A stretch of DNA of 58,837 bases from Pseudomonadota bacterium (GCA_018821785.1 JAHJLI010000245.1:1-58837), one strand, 5' to 3'. Counted from the stretch's first letter, positions 15,984-25,113 are shown. Translations and numbers: made by a program. The notes: generated by a model not told the origin, from the sequence alone.

Positions 15984-17309
15984 ATGAAGAAGATTATTAT
16001 TGGCGTTGTGGTGATTCTCGGTATTGCCTTGCTCGCTGTACCATTTGGCAGCGGTCTGGTGATGGAGCGTATTGTACGGGAGGCACTTAGCAATCTCAAC
16101 GCGGTATATGCTAAGAGCGGCCACGATGTCAGCGCTGAGATTGTCCGCTATGACAGAGGATATTCCTCAACTGAGATTGAATGGAAAATAAAGTTTGGCA
16201 GGCTGAAAGCATTGTATGGGGTCGATGAGGTTATTTTTATCGATCGGGCCGAACATGGTATAAGCAGCATTGTCTCCAAAACTAGCCTGGAGAAAAACGG
16301 CTGGTACAAGGATTTTATCAATAATAAACTTGCCGGCAAGGATCCTCTGCATATTACCACAAACTATAAACTTGCCGGGGGGGTTGAGGTGACCACTGCC
16401 ATCGATACCTTTGCAATACAGGTCGAGAATAAGACCTTTGCGGTCAAGCCAGGAAAGGTCGTTGTCGACTGTGATAAGGAGTTTAAAAAATTCAACACTG
16501 AAGCCTCTTGGGAGGGTCTCGCGGTAGCTGAGGATATGTCGATTGGCGGGATATCAATGAAGTCTGTTTTAACTATGATATCACCCTATATTTGGGATGG
16601 GAATGTCTCCATGGTTATGCAAAACATGCAGATCACAGAAGGTGGTGAGGCTTTTGACCTGGCGAACCTGAAAGTCGAGTACTTTCTGAATTATGATAAA
16701 GAGCAGAAAAAGTTGTCGGCCAAGGCGGAATACGGAGTTGACAGTATCAATTTCGGACCGGATAAGATCACCAAAATTTTTGCACGAATCGGCATAAACG
16801 GTGTAGATGCCAAAGGCTACGAAGAATTCATGAAGTTGTATACCGCGACGGTGAGCGCAATCCTAGGAGATGTTACCGCCGCCAAGGATGATCCTGAGAA
16901 GATGAAACAAGTCCTCGAACAAAAGATGGCTATGGTCGGTTTTCAGATGGTGGCTGCCGGTGAGAAGCTATTAACCAAGGGTTTAGAGCTGAAAATTTCC
17001 GATATTCATGTTCAGTTGCCTGATGGCGAGATAACTGGTGATGTGGCGATCAGTCTGAAAAAAGATATGACTTTTTCACAGTTTATTCCTGTTGTCAATC
17101 AACCTGCGTTGGTGCTCGAAATAATTTCCCTGAAATCAAATGCCACTCTGCCGGAAAAACTGGTTGGCGATGCACCCATGTTGTTTACACCGGTATATCC
17201 TGGAATGCAGACCGGTCTCTTCGTGAAAAATGGCCAGGAAGCCCAGCATAAGGCTGAGACAAGAGACGGTAAGTTGTTTCTCAACGATAAGGAGTTGGTG
17301 TTGAAATAG
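15984..17309 (+). CDS. DUF945 (YdgA-family) protein
   Basis: A 441-aa protein that starts with an uncleaved signal anchor (MKKIIIGVVVILGIALLAV), followed by a long beta-rich domain. The N-terminal pattern of anchor, then FGSGLVMERIVREALSNLN, then a GYSSTEIEW segment resembles DUF945/YdgA proteins, which are attached to the inner membrane with a large periplasmic part and have no defined function. The start at 15984 has GAAGGAGA upstream; an in-frame start 51 nt earlier lacks such a site. It ends 4 nt before the convergent acyl-CoA synthetase gene. Confidence 0.8.
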   Translation: MKKIIIGVVVILGIALLAVPFGSGLVMERIVREALSNLNAVYAKSGHDVSAEIVRYDRGYSSTEIEWKIKFGRLKALYGVDEVIFIDRAEHGISSIVSKTSLEKNGWYKDFINNKLAGKDPLHITTNYKLAGGVEVTTAIDTFAIQVENKTFAVKPGKVVVDCDKEFKKFNTEASWEGLAVAEDMSIGGISMKSVLTMISPYIWDGNVSMVMQNMQITEGGEAFDLANLKVEYFLNYDKEQKKLSAKAEYGVDSINFGPDKITKIFARIGINGVDAKGYEEFMKLYTATVSAILGDVTAAKDDPEKMKQVLEQKMAMVGFQMVAAGEKLLTKGLELKISDIHVQLPDGEITGDVAISLKKDMTFSQFIPVVNQPALVLEIISLKSNATLPEKLVGDAPMLFTPVYPGMQTGLFVKNGQEAQHKAETRDGKLFLNDKELVLK

Positions 17310-17313
17310 ATTG

Positions 17314-19488
17314 TTACAGCGTTGCAACCTGAGACTCTGTTTCAGGTTTTTCAAGAATAAATCGGCAATCAGCCACCGTCACCCCATGGCCTTCGGGATG
17401 AACGAGCAAGGGATTGATATCAAGTTCTTTGATCTCCGGGTGGTCAAGGACCATTTCCGATAACCCCACTAGCATCTGTTCGATAGTAAGGATATCGGTC
17501 TTTGGCGCTCCACGGTATCCGGTCAGCAGTTTATAGCCCTTGATGCTGCGCACCATGTTCCGGGCGCCGTTGCGGGTGAGTGGGGCGAGCCGGAAGGCCA
17601 CATCCTGAAAAACCTCGACGAAAACCCCGCCGATTCCGAACATGATCAGCGGCCCGAATACAGGGTAGCGGCTCATCCCGAGAATGACTTCCAACCCCTT
17701 CGGGGCGAGGCGTTGGATGAGCACTCCTTCGATTACAGCCTTCGGATCGAAATTTGTTGCATTGGCTATAATGGTCTTGAAACCATTTTCCACCGCCGCC
17801 CGACTCTCCGGTCCGACCATTACCCCTCCGGCATCGGTCTTATGGATGATCTGTGGTGAGACGATCTTCATTACCACCGGATAACCCATTTGCTCAGCGG
17901 CATCCCCAGCCTCTTCGGCACTTTTTGCCAGCACCGTCGGCAGGATATTGAAGCCGTAACACTTGAGCAGTTCGGTGCCACCCAGTTCGCCGATATAGGT
18001 CTTCCCGGCAGCAAGTGCCTGGGCTATTATTTCTGCCGCCCGCTGCTTGTTATGGCTCATTTGAAATGGTGCCAGCCGTTGGCGGTTCAGCCACCGTGAG
18101 TAACGATACAGGGCGCCGAAACTCTTGGCCGCGCTTTCCGGAAAGCGATATACCGGTACACCGCTAGACTGGAGATGTTTGACCCCCGCCGATACATCGA
18201 TAATGCCCATGAAGCAGCAGAGAATGGGTTTATAGGAGTGGCGGGCGATGCGGACGATGGCCTCGGCGGTACCGATGGCGTTGGTCATGCTTTGCGGAGT
18301 GAGAATGACCAGCGCTCCGTCAACGCCTTCGTCCTTGATGACCGCCGACAGGGCGTTTTCATAACGATCCTGGGCGGCATCGCCGATGACGTCGACCGGA
18401 TTATTGACATTGGCAGTCATTGGCAGATGGCTTTTCAGCACTTCGATGGTGTCAGCGCTGAAGGTGGCCAGCTCAAGACCCGAAGAAACGGTCATGTCGG
18501 TGGCAACGATGCCCGGACCGCCGGCGTTGGTGACGATAGCCACCCGATTACCATGTGGTACCTTGCGGCGGATCTTGCCGGTGGCGCTTTCGTTTTTATA
18601 GGCAAAGGCGATACCGAAATCGAACAGCTCGTTGATCGAATCAACGCGGATGATACCGCTCTGGGCGAATATTGCATCGTACACCGCCTCACTGCCGGCA
18701 AGTGACCCGGTGTGGGAGGCGGCGGCACTGGCTCCGGCCAGGGTGCGTCCCGATTTGATGGCGAGAACCGGCGTCGGTCGTTCGCCACCGGTAATCTCCT
18801 TGACCTCCTGAATGAACTCCGGGCCCCGATGCAATTCCTCGATATAGAGCATGATGACCTCGGTCTCCGGATCGGCATGGAAATAGCGGAGCAGGTCCAG
18901 CTCATCGACATCGGCTTTATTGCCGATGGAGACAAATTTAGAAAAACCAAAATCCTTGTCGGCGGCAAAATCAAGTACTGCCGTGCACAGCGCGCCACTC
19001 TGGGAAATAAAAGAGATGTTGCCAGCGGCCGGCATTCGCGCCGAGAAGCTAGCATTGAGCCGCACCTCGGGTTTCGGGTTGATGACTCCCAGGCAGTTGG
19101 GTCCAACCACCCGCACTCCCGCCGCCCGGCACATGGTGGCAATCCGCTGTTCGATGGCCAATCCCGCGGGGCCGACCTCCCGGAAACCGGCGGAGACAAT
19201 GACCACCGCCTTTACCCCGTGGCCGATGGCGTTGGCGATGGCCGTCTCCACCTGTGACGGCGGCAGGATGATGATCGCCAGATCGACGGGGTCAGGGATG
19301 TCGCGGATATCGGGATAGGTGCGCACGCAGGCGATGGACCGGGCCCTGGGGTTGACGGGGTAGAGGGTGCCGGTGAAACCGCCTTTGAGAATATTGACGA
19401 AGATATCGTGACCAACCTTGCCAGGGGTGCTGGAAGCGCCGACCACTGCCACCGAGGACGGGTTAAAGAGTGCATCAAGACCTTGCAT
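17314..19488 (-). CDS. ADP-forming acetate/acyl-CoA synthetase (fused alpha-beta)
   Basis: A 724-aa enzyme that would interconvert acyl-CoA + ADP + Pi with acid + CoA + ATP. Domain order: CoA-binding Rossmann domain (about 1-120, SSVAVVGASSTPGKVG), succinyl-CoA-synthetase-like ligase domains (about 150-460), then an ATP-grasp domain (about 490-710) with GYPVVMKIVSP. The phosphorylated catalytic His lies in ASHTGSLAG near residue 257. In anaerobes this enzyme conserves energy from acyl-CoA as ATP. I chose 19488 because AAGG is positioned upstream, whereas the earlier ATG at 19521 has none. Confidence 0.92.
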   Translation of the reverse strand: MQGLDALFNPSSVAVVGASSTPGKVGHDIFVNILKGGFTGTLYPVNPRARSIACVRTYPDIRDIPDPVDLAIIILPPSQVETAIANAIGHGVKAVVIVSAGFREVGPAGLAIEQRIATMCRAAGVRVVGPNCLGVINPKPEVRLNASFSARMPAAGNISFISQSGALCTAVLDFAADKDFGFSKFVSIGNKADVDELDLLRYFHADPETEVIMLYIEELHRGPEFIQEVKEITGGERPTPVLAIKSGRTLAGASAAASHTGSLAGSEAVYDAIFAQSGIIRVDSINELFDFGIAFAYKNESATGKIRRKVPHGNRVAIVTNAGGPGIVATDMTVSSGLELATFSADTIEVLKSHLPMTANVNNPVDVIGDAAQDRYENALSAVIKDEGVDGALVILTPQSMTNAIGTAEAIVRIARHSYKPILCCFMGIIDVSAGVKHLQSSGVPVYRFPESAAKSFGALYRYSRWLNRQRLAPFQMSHNKQRAAEIIAQALAAGKTYIGELGGTELLKCYGFNILPTVLAKSAEEAGDAAEQMGYPVVMKIVSPQIIHKTDAGGVMVGPESRAAVENGFKTIIANATNFDPKAVIEGVLIQRLAPKGLEVILGMSRYPVFGPLIMFGIGGVFVEVFQDVAFRLAPLTRNGARNMVRSIKGYKLLTGYRGAPKTDILTIEQMLVGLSEMVLDHPEIKELDINPLLVHPEGHGVTVADCRFILEKPETESQVATL

Positions 19489-19803
19489 AATGGGGACCTT
19501 GTTATGGTTTATTATCTGCATCCGGCAGAAATATTTTTAGCAACGGGGTATCTGTTGGTTGAGGGCTTATTACTTTAGCATGGTTGCCGGAGTCCTGCAT
19601 CCACCTTAATGATCATTTTTTTTCTTCTCGCCTCAACCGATGAAAAAAATGATAGTAATTCTCAATTGTCTTGGTATGTTAGGTTTAAATCTGTTTTGGT
19701 CGGAGCATCCTTCTTGGTCGGTTACTCTGACAGTTGGGGACGTGTTGATTTGTAAGCCTTTTTGTTTATGAGTGACAATGAGTTTTCGAGGAGGGTGAAC
19801 ATT
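19489..19803. other. Intergenic region between divergent genes, with AT-rich hairpin
   Basis: No gene seen. ATCATTTTTTTTC (19612-19624) can pair with GAAAAAAATGAT (19642-19653), giving an A/T-rich stem. Promoters for both flanking genes must lie here, but I see no unambiguous -35/-10 pair. A GGAGG site just before 19804 belongs to the downstream gene. Confidence 0.35.
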
Positions 19804-21990
19804 ATGGAAAACACCATAGGAGAACAGCATCGCTGGCGGTTCTGCAGGCTTGGTGGCTTTGATCAGGTTCGTCTTGAGACGGCAGAAGATATCAGGCATC
19901 TTGGCGAACTGGATCAAAAACTCTGGGCCGCACTCAGTTGTCCGGTCAGCGGTTTGGAATTTGATTCAAGAACTCTTGCAATGCTCGACAGCGACCAGGA
20001 CGGCCGGGTCCGCGTTCAGGAAATTCTCGCCGCGACCAAGTGGATCAGTTCCGTCCTGGTGACGATGGATACCTTCATGGCCGGGGCCGATCACATACCG
20101 CTTCAAGCTATTGACGGCAGCCGCGCCGAAGGACAGCAGTTGATAGCCTCGGCCAGGCAACTCCTTTCCTACCTCGGCAAGGCCGAGGCCCAAACCGTAT
20201 CCATTGAAGATGTCAGTTGCACCGATACCCTGCTGCATGCCTCGAAATTCAACGGTGACGGAATCATTGCCATTCATGTTACCGAAGATGAGCACCTGCA
20301 AAAATTTATCACCGAGATCATGGCCTGTGTCGGCAGCGAACAGGACCGCAGTGGCCTGCCCGGTATTTCCCAAGGTCAGCTTGATTCCTTTTTTGCGTCG
20401 GCTCAGCAGTATGCTGAGTGGTGTGAACAGACCAATGGAGATGCTGCTATTCTGCCGTTTGGTGACCAAACAGGTGATGCCTTCGCGATTTTTTCCCGTC
20501 TTAGAAATAAGGTCGATGACTATTTCATGCGTTGCGGACTGGCCGCTTTTGACGTCAAGGCCGAGGCACCCCTGAACCCCTCACTCACCAACTATGAGGC
20601 ACTGGCATCCCAGGATCTGGCAGTAGCAACGGTCGAGGTAGAACGATTTCCTCTCGCCCACATCGAAGCAGGCCGACCGTTGCCCTTGCGCGAAGGCATC
20701 AATCCGGCCTGGGGCCCGACGCTGGAGAGTCTCATAGCCCTGGTGGTAACTCCATTGTTTGGTGAGAATACCCATCTCGAAGCGGCCCAGTGGCAACAGA
20801 TCAAACGGATCTTCATCCCCTACGAAGCCTGGCAAAACAACAAGGCCGGGGCTGAGGTGGAAAGCCTCGGCTTTGAGCGGATTGAGGTAATCCTCCAGGG
20901 ACAGGGCAAGGCCCTGCTTGAGGGTCTTATCCGTCAGGATCTACAACTGGCTGAGGAGGTCGCTGCCATTGACAAGGTCGTCAGGCTCGTCTATTTCAAC
21001 CGCGATCTCTATAGGCTGTTGAATAACTTTGTAGCTTTTCGTGATTTTTACGTTCAGGATCGCAAGGCCGTTTTTCAGGCCGGAACCTTGTATATCGATG
21101 GTCGGGCCTGTGAACTGTGCATCAAGGTGGCGAGCGTCGATAGCCACAGTCCCCTGGCTAATCTCAGCCGCACCTACCTCACCTATTGTGAGTGCAGGCG
21201 GAGGGACAGCGACCAGCGCATGTTCATTGCCGCAGCCTTTACCGGTGGCGACTCCGACAATCTCATGCTTGGCCGCAACGGTGTGTTTTACGATAGCCAG
21301 GGCATTGACTGGGATGCGACAGTTGTCAAAATCATTGACCATCCGATCAGTGTTTCTCAGGCTTTTTTGGCACCTTATAAACGCGTTGGGCGGATGATCA
21401 ATGAACAGATTCAAAAATTCGCCGAGGCCAAGGCTAAGGCGGTGGACAGCAAGGCCGGCGCAGGGATAAAAGCTGCCGCTGCCAAACCTGCAGCACCATT
21501 ACCCTTTGATGTCGCCAAGTTTGCCGGTATCTTTGCAGCTTTTGGCCTCGCTCTCGGAGCTATTGGTACCGCCCTCGCCACCATCTTCGGAGTATTTCTC
21601 GCTCTGCCCATGTGGCAGATGCCCCTGGCGTTTGGGGGAATCATCCTCGCCATATCTGCGCCATCGATGCTCATCGCTTTCTTGAAACTACGGCAGCGCA
21701 ATCTCGGTCCGATTCTCGACGCCAACGGTTGGGCGGTCAACACCAAGGCCCGCATCAACATCCCCTTTGGTTCGACCTTGACCAAGATGGCAATGTTGCC
21801 GAAGGGTTCGGAACGAACCCTTGTTGACCCCTTCGCCGAGAAAAAAACCCCGTGGAAACGCTGGGTCTTTCTCCTCGTTCTTCTCATGGCCATAGGATTT
21901 GCCTGGAACAAAGGTTATATAGCAGAGTGGAGCAAGCAGCTGAAAGCGCCTGTCAGCGAGCAGAAGGCCGCTGCTCCGGCTATGAAATAG
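19804..21990 (+). CDS. Large EF-hand-containing membrane protein of unknown function
   Basis: A 728-aa protein. An EF-hand-like calcium loop (DSDQDGRVRVQE) lies near residue 62 after a FRLGGFDQV-type N-terminal segment. The middle is a long soluble region, and the C-terminus has hydrophobic segments near 580-630 (FAAFGLALGAIGTALATIF and following) and near 690-710 (WVFLLVLLMAIGFAW). A low-complexity Ala/Lys linker (AKAKAVDSKAGAGIKAAAAK) precedes the membrane part. The start has GGAGG nine bases upstream. I do not recognise the family. The soluble part is probably a large domain tethered to the inner membrane, with calcium as a possible signal. Confidence 0.8.
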   Translation: MENTIGEQHRWRFCRLGGFDQVRLETAEDIRHLGELDQKLWAALSCPVSGLEFDSRTLAMLDSDQDGRVRVQEILAATKWISSVLVTMDTFMAGADHIPLQAIDGSRAEGQQLIASARQLLSYLGKAEAQTVSIEDVSCTDTLLHASKFNGDGIIAIHVTEDEHLQKFITEIMACVGSEQDRSGLPGISQGQLDSFFASAQQYAEWCEQTNGDAAILPFGDQTGDAFAIFSRLRNKVDDYFMRCGLAAFDVKAEAPLNPSLTNYEALASQDLAVATVEVERFPLAHIEAGRPLPLREGINPAWGPTLESLIALVVTPLFGENTHLEAAQWQQIKRIFIPYEAWQNNKAGAEVESLGFERIEVILQGQGKALLEGLIRQDLQLAEEVAAIDKVVRLVYFNRDLYRLLNNFVAFRDFYVQDRKAVFQAGTLYIDGRACELCIKVASVDSHSPLANLSRTYLTYCECRRRDSDQRMFIAAAFTGGDSDNLMLGRNGVFYDSQGIDWDATVVKIIDHPISVSQAFLAPYKRVGRMINEQIQKFAEAKAKAVDSKAGAGIKAAAAKPAAPLPFDVAKFAGIFAAFGLALGAIGTALATIFGVFLALPMWQMPLAFGGIILAISAPSMLIAFLKLRQRNLGPILDANGWAVNTKARINIPFGSTLTKMAMLPKGSERTLVDPFAEKKTPWKRWVFLLVLLMAIGFAWNKGYIAEWSKQLKAPVSEQKAAAPAMK

Positions 21991-21997
21991 TGATGGC

Positions 21998-22026
21998 ATC
22001 CCCCATGGCGGCAGGCTGCGGGGGAT
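21998..22026 (+). terminator. Weak hairpin after the EF-hand gene
   Basis: ATCCCCC (21998-22004) pairs with GGGGGAT (22020-22026), 7 nt past the stop codon. No T run follows directly; a T-rich run appears only about 25 nt later. It may be a weak terminator or an mRNA end-stabilising hairpin. Confidence 0.35.
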
Positions 22027-22072
22027 CCAGTAAAGAACGGCAACCATACAATTTTTTTTCAATGAGGAAACA

Positions 22073-22543
22073 ATGGAAGAATCAGCTATTCAGGATCTTT
22101 ACCAGGATGATTATGCCCACTGCTACGGTTGTGGGCGTAACAATCCGCACGGCCTGCATCTCAAAAGCTACTGGGAGGGCGAAGAATGCGTTTGCCACCA
22201 TACCCCAAAATCCCATTATACCGGCGGTGTTCCGGGCTTTCTCTACGGTGGGATGACGGCCTCGCTCATCGACTGCCACGGTGCTGCCACTGCCGCGGCA
22301 GCCAAGGCGCGGCAAAGCGGTGAGGCGGTGGGGCGGTTCGTCACCGCCTCCCTTACCGTCGATTTCGCCAAACCCACACCCTTGGGGGTGGAACTTGAGA
22401 TTCGCGGCAAGGTAACGGAGATAAAAGGGCGGAAAGTGACGGTGGCCCTCAGCCTTTTCGCCGGGGAAACCCTGTGCGCCACCGGGCGGGTGCTGATGAT
22501 TCAACTCCTGCCGACAGCACAACCGGAAAAGCCGGCGGTTTGA
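22073..22543 (+). CDS. PaaI-like hotdog-fold thioesterase
   Basis: A 156-aa single hotdog-domain protein. The N-terminus has YGCGRNNPHGLHL and the core has GFLYGGMTASLIDCHGAA, where the Gly-rich turn and the Asp on the long helix match PaaI-type acyl-CoA thioesterases. The late strand VELEIRGKVTEIKGRKVTVAL is also typical. It would hydrolyse acyl- or aryl-CoA esters. A GAGGAAAC site precedes the ATG. It lies 82 nt after the EF-hand gene and ends at a good terminator. Confidence 0.85.
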   Translation: MEESAIQDLYQDDYAHCYGCGRNNPHGLHLKSYWEGEECVCHHTPKSHYTGGVPGFLYGGMTASLIDCHGAATAAAAKARQSGEAVGRFVTASLTVDFAKPTPLGVELEIRGKVTEIKGRKVTVALSLFAGETLCATGRVLMIQLLPTAQPEKPAV

Positions 22544-22560
22544 AGTTGCCGGCTTTTGTT
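22527..22560 (+). terminator. Rho-independent terminator after the thioesterase gene
   Basis: AAAAGCCGGC (22527-22536) and GCCGGCTTTT (22548-22557) form a 10-bp stem with an 11-nt loop, followed by GTT. The stem overlaps the stop codon. Confidence 0.8.
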
Positions 22561-22581
22561 AGTCATTCTGGTCACTGCGCC

Positions 22582-22775
22582 ATGATCTACTACCTGGGAC
22601 TCATCGGCATCGCCGCCGAAGGGAAAGGCATGGACATTTTCAGCATTGTCGTGCTTGGGGTGGTTACATGGGTCTTACTACCGGTATCGTCGGTGGGTTG
22701 ATCCGCGATATCTTGACGGGACGGATGCCCCTGCTAGCTTATCTATCGAGACAGGAGCTGACCGCCACTTTCTAA
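22582..22775 (+). pseudogene. Remnant of a UPF0126/TRIC-type membrane protein gene
   Basis: Two frames joined by a frameshift near 22665-22675 give a recognisable shrunken UPF0126 (YicG-like) protein. Frame one reads YYLGLIGIAAE directly followed by GKGMDIFSIVVLGVVT. Frame two continues TGIVGGLIRDILTGRMPL and ends ELTATF. Intact members have a stretch resembling SGALAAGR between the first two segments, which is missing here, and two half-repeats of about 90 residues each. What remains is roughly one third of a normal gene. UPF0126 proteins are TRIC-like channel proteins. The identification is by memory of family motifs. Confidence 0.6.
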
Positions 22776-22838
22776 CCAGATATTCCTGGTTGATTCCCAC
22801 TTATCTGGTGAGGAATGACTGCACTTAGTGGCTGTTGT

Positions 22839-23726
22839 TTATTTTTTATTGACCTTCTTTGCCAGCTGACGCCCACGCTCCGCGGGATCGCGTGGACAAG
22901 CTCCTTCGGGCAAGGGCCAGTTTTTACGGAATTCATCGCAAGCCTGGCACAGTGCCCAAGGTGGTCCCGCTTCTGCAAAGCTTGATTTTTGTTGCGCCAG
23001 CAGCATCGGTTCGTCTGTGCAGAGATTGCCGATGCGAGTTTCTCCTGTGAGATCATGACAACAGGCGAGAAGATCGCCATTCCAGGCGACGAAAGCATGG
23101 ATTGCCAGTAGTCCGCATGATTGGGATTGACTTGGGGTCGCTCTGACCCAGGAGCGGTCCTGAAGATTGCCGCCCCTGGAGTGACAGGGGAAAAAACGTG
23201 TGCGAACGCCGTACGCCTTCCAGAAGCTGCGATAGTGTCCTGCTGATTTAAGCGAACCATCCGTCTGCAAACCTACGCAGACCATGGGTGTGATATTTAA
23301 ACGACGCAGTTCAACCACTCTTCTCACCGCCTCAGTGTAATCCGAGCGTGGGCAGAGACGGGAAAACAGGGCAGGGTCGATACTCGGAAATGAGATTTCC
23401 AGATGTGAAGGTGGATGTCTTACCAATAATTGAAGGACTTCGGAGGTGAGGGTCGAGGGGTGGAGGACAAGGCCGGCCGGCAACCCGGCGGCTCGCGCCT
23501 GTTTAACACAGCTGTGCCATAAAGGATGGAGGGTCGGATTGCCAAAGCCGGAAAAGGTGATCCGACTGTCGAACCCCACCAGTACTTCAAGCACCTTGGA
23601 AAAGACATTCTGGGACATGATTCCCTGCGGGCGCTGGAGATGATCACGTGGACACATTGCGCAATTTTCGGAACAAAGGTTGGTCAGCTCCACATCAGCA
23701 CTGAGAAAGGTCCACTTACAGTCCAC
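22839..23726 (-). CDS. Radical SAM protein with C-terminal SPASM-like cysteines
   Basis: A 295-aa radical SAM enzyme. CSENCAMC near residue 20 supplies the CxxxCxxC ligands of the SAM-cleaving 4Fe-4S cluster, followed by the ITFSGFGNPTLHPL strand. The C-terminal part carries additional cysteines (CGLLAIHAF, LACCHD, CQACDEF) typical of a SPASM or twitch domain. I placed the start at GTG 23726 because AAGGAGG lies six bases upstream; longer forms would run far into the upstream gene. It overlaps the WbsX-like gene by 11 nt, so the two proteins are probably co-translated. Substrate unknown; a sugar- or peptide-modifying role is possible. Confidence 0.82.
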   Translation of the reverse strand: MDCKWTFLSADVELTNLCSENCAMCPRDHLQRPQGIMSQNVFSKVLEVLVGFDSRITFSGFGNPTLHPLWHSCVKQARAAGLPAGLVLHPSTLTSEVLQLLVRHPPSHLEISFPSIDPALFSRLCPRSDYTEAVRRVVELRRLNITPMVCVGLQTDGSLKSAGHYRSFWKAYGVRTRFFPCHSRGGNLQDRSWVRATPSQSQSCGLLAIHAFVAWNGDLLACCHDLTGETRIGNLCTDEPMLLAQQKSSFAEAGPPWALCQACDEFRKNWPLPEGACPRDPAERGRQLAKKVNKK

Positions 23727-24798
23727 TGCGAGCCTCCTTGACTGCTTCCAGCCAGCCGTAACCAAATTTGCCGTCGGGTTCGAGATAATGTCCTTCCGTC
23801 CATTCATTCCACGAGGCGATATGACAGCAGGGTGAGGAGTTGCTGCGAGCATATTCCAATGCCCGCCTGAGGGCCAGTTGGAAGAGCTGAGGCGTGGTTC
23901 CGGTTATAATCGGCCACCAAGGATACTGCCGCGGTTTCTCCCGGCCGAATTCCGACGACCTCGGTGTGGCATCCCAACCGGGTGAAACAGAAGGGCAGTA
24001 GGGGAGTCCGCTTTCCTGGGAGTACATCTGCCATTGCCGAGCCCTGAGGGCTGCTGCCGTTGCATAATCCTGCAACCACTGGCCTTTCCATTCCGGCAGA
24101 AAGACATAATGAGTGATACTATTGAAGCCGAGCGACTGAAGCAATCGCCAGTCCCGGGCAAGGGGATCGATGGCAGCGAGATGCAACCGACCGAGCCCTT
24201 CTCTTTTCAACCAGGCTCTGGCCTCTGTAATCGCAGAGCGGGCATGGTCTACCCCCATTTGTCGCAGGAAAAAGGTGGTATCGAAAATGGAGAGATAGGC
24301 GGCATCGTCAAGCCGCAGGTAACTGGGGTGAGAGAAATACTGTCTGCCGACATGCTTTACGAATGCCATGAAATCGACAGGATCGGTATACACCAGACGT
24401 TGGGGGTTAATCAGTGCCGCATGGGGGTCCTTCACCGGCAGTACCCGGCGCGGCATGCGGTTGGCCCACATTAAAGCAAAGCGAAACGGTAATTGCTGCA
24501 CTGCCGGCAGAAATCCATGATCCAATGCTCCCTGCAGCAACTGTTTGCCCCTTGACCAATAAAAGGCAAAGGTGAAAAAATCGATGCCGTATTCCTGGGC
24601 AGTCGCGATTTTTTTTGCAAATACCGCAGGATTTGCCTCATCTTCACGATTCCAGAGAGGTTGCAGAGGTTGATGATGTTCGCGAAACCGTGGAGCTGCT
24701 TTTTCCAGCAGATCCCATTCACTCCAACCTTTGGGAAAGGCTGCGTCTCTGATCGGGCAGGCATGCCAGCCAGGATAATAGTATGCGCCAAGTTTCAT
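23716..24798 (-). CDS. WbsX-like (GH99-type) glycan-associated protein
   Basis: A 360-aa protein resembling the WbsX group found in O-antigen and polysaccharide clusters. It has an N-terminal LGAYYYPGWH strand, WSEWDLLEKAAPRF, and FTFAFYWSRGKQLL; the C-terminus contains IASWNEWTEGHYLEPD, the hallmark NEWxEG-xxLEP motif with probable catalytic acidic residues. Family members are described as glycosyl transferases or glycoside-hydrolase-99-like. No good ribosome-binding site precedes the ATG. A 38-codon frame starting MTTRYLTS ends in an ATGA overlap with this start, so the gene may be translationally coupled to a remnant upstream. It pairs with the overlapping radical SAM gene. Confidence 0.8.
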   Translation of the reverse strand: MKLGAYYYPGWHACPIRDAAFPKGWSEWDLLEKAAPRFREHHQPLQPLWNREDEANPAVFAKKIATAQEYGIDFFTFAFYWSRGKQLLQGALDHGFLPAVQQLPFRFALMWANRMPRRVLPVKDPHAALINPQRLVYTDPVDFMAFVKHVGRQYFSHPSYLRLDDAAYLSIFDTTFFLRQMGVDHARSAITEARAWLKREGLGRLHLAAIDPLARDWRLLQSLGFNSITHYVFLPEWKGQWLQDYATAAALRARQWQMYSQESGLPYCPSVSPGWDATPRSSEFGREKPRQYPWWPIITGTTPQLFQLALRRALEYARSNSSPCCHIASWNEWTEGHYLEPDGKFGYGWLEAVKEARSGL

Positions 24799-24910
24799 TT
24801 CTTTTTATTTTTCATCCAGCGCAAAACCAAGTGTTGCGGGTTTCCCCATGAGAATCCGCCGAAAATCGCGTTGAGTCCGGGAGATATGCTGGTCAGATAT
24901 CTTGTGGTCA

Positions 24911-25113
24911 TCAACTGTTGCAGCCTTTTATTCCGGGGTTTTGGCGCGTAATGATTCTGCCAGTGCGCTCATGTTTTCGGATTCCTTGCAAATATTCTTC
25001 AATTTCCTGCAAAAAAACTCTTCATCTTTGAAGAAGGTTTCCTGGCGGCGATTGCCGCGCTGGGTGATATGATGAGAGATGATTAGAGCTACTATTCGTG
25101 CCATTTGTGCCAT
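24911..25113 (-). pseudogene. REP-associated tyrosine transposase (RAYT/Y1) remnant
   Basis: The first 25 residues, ending ISHHITQRGNRRQETFF, are the N-terminus of an IS200-like Y1 (RAYT) transposase, where HHITQRGNR is the family signature. It then jumps to KDEEFFCRKLKNI and, after a frameshift, to RKHERTGRI and TRQNPGIKG before a TGA at 24911-24913. The second and third segments correspond to the C-terminal end of intact proteins of about 230 residues. The central region with the HUH metal site and catalytic Tyr is gone, so the element is dead. The match rests on memory of family signatures. Confidence 0.65.
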
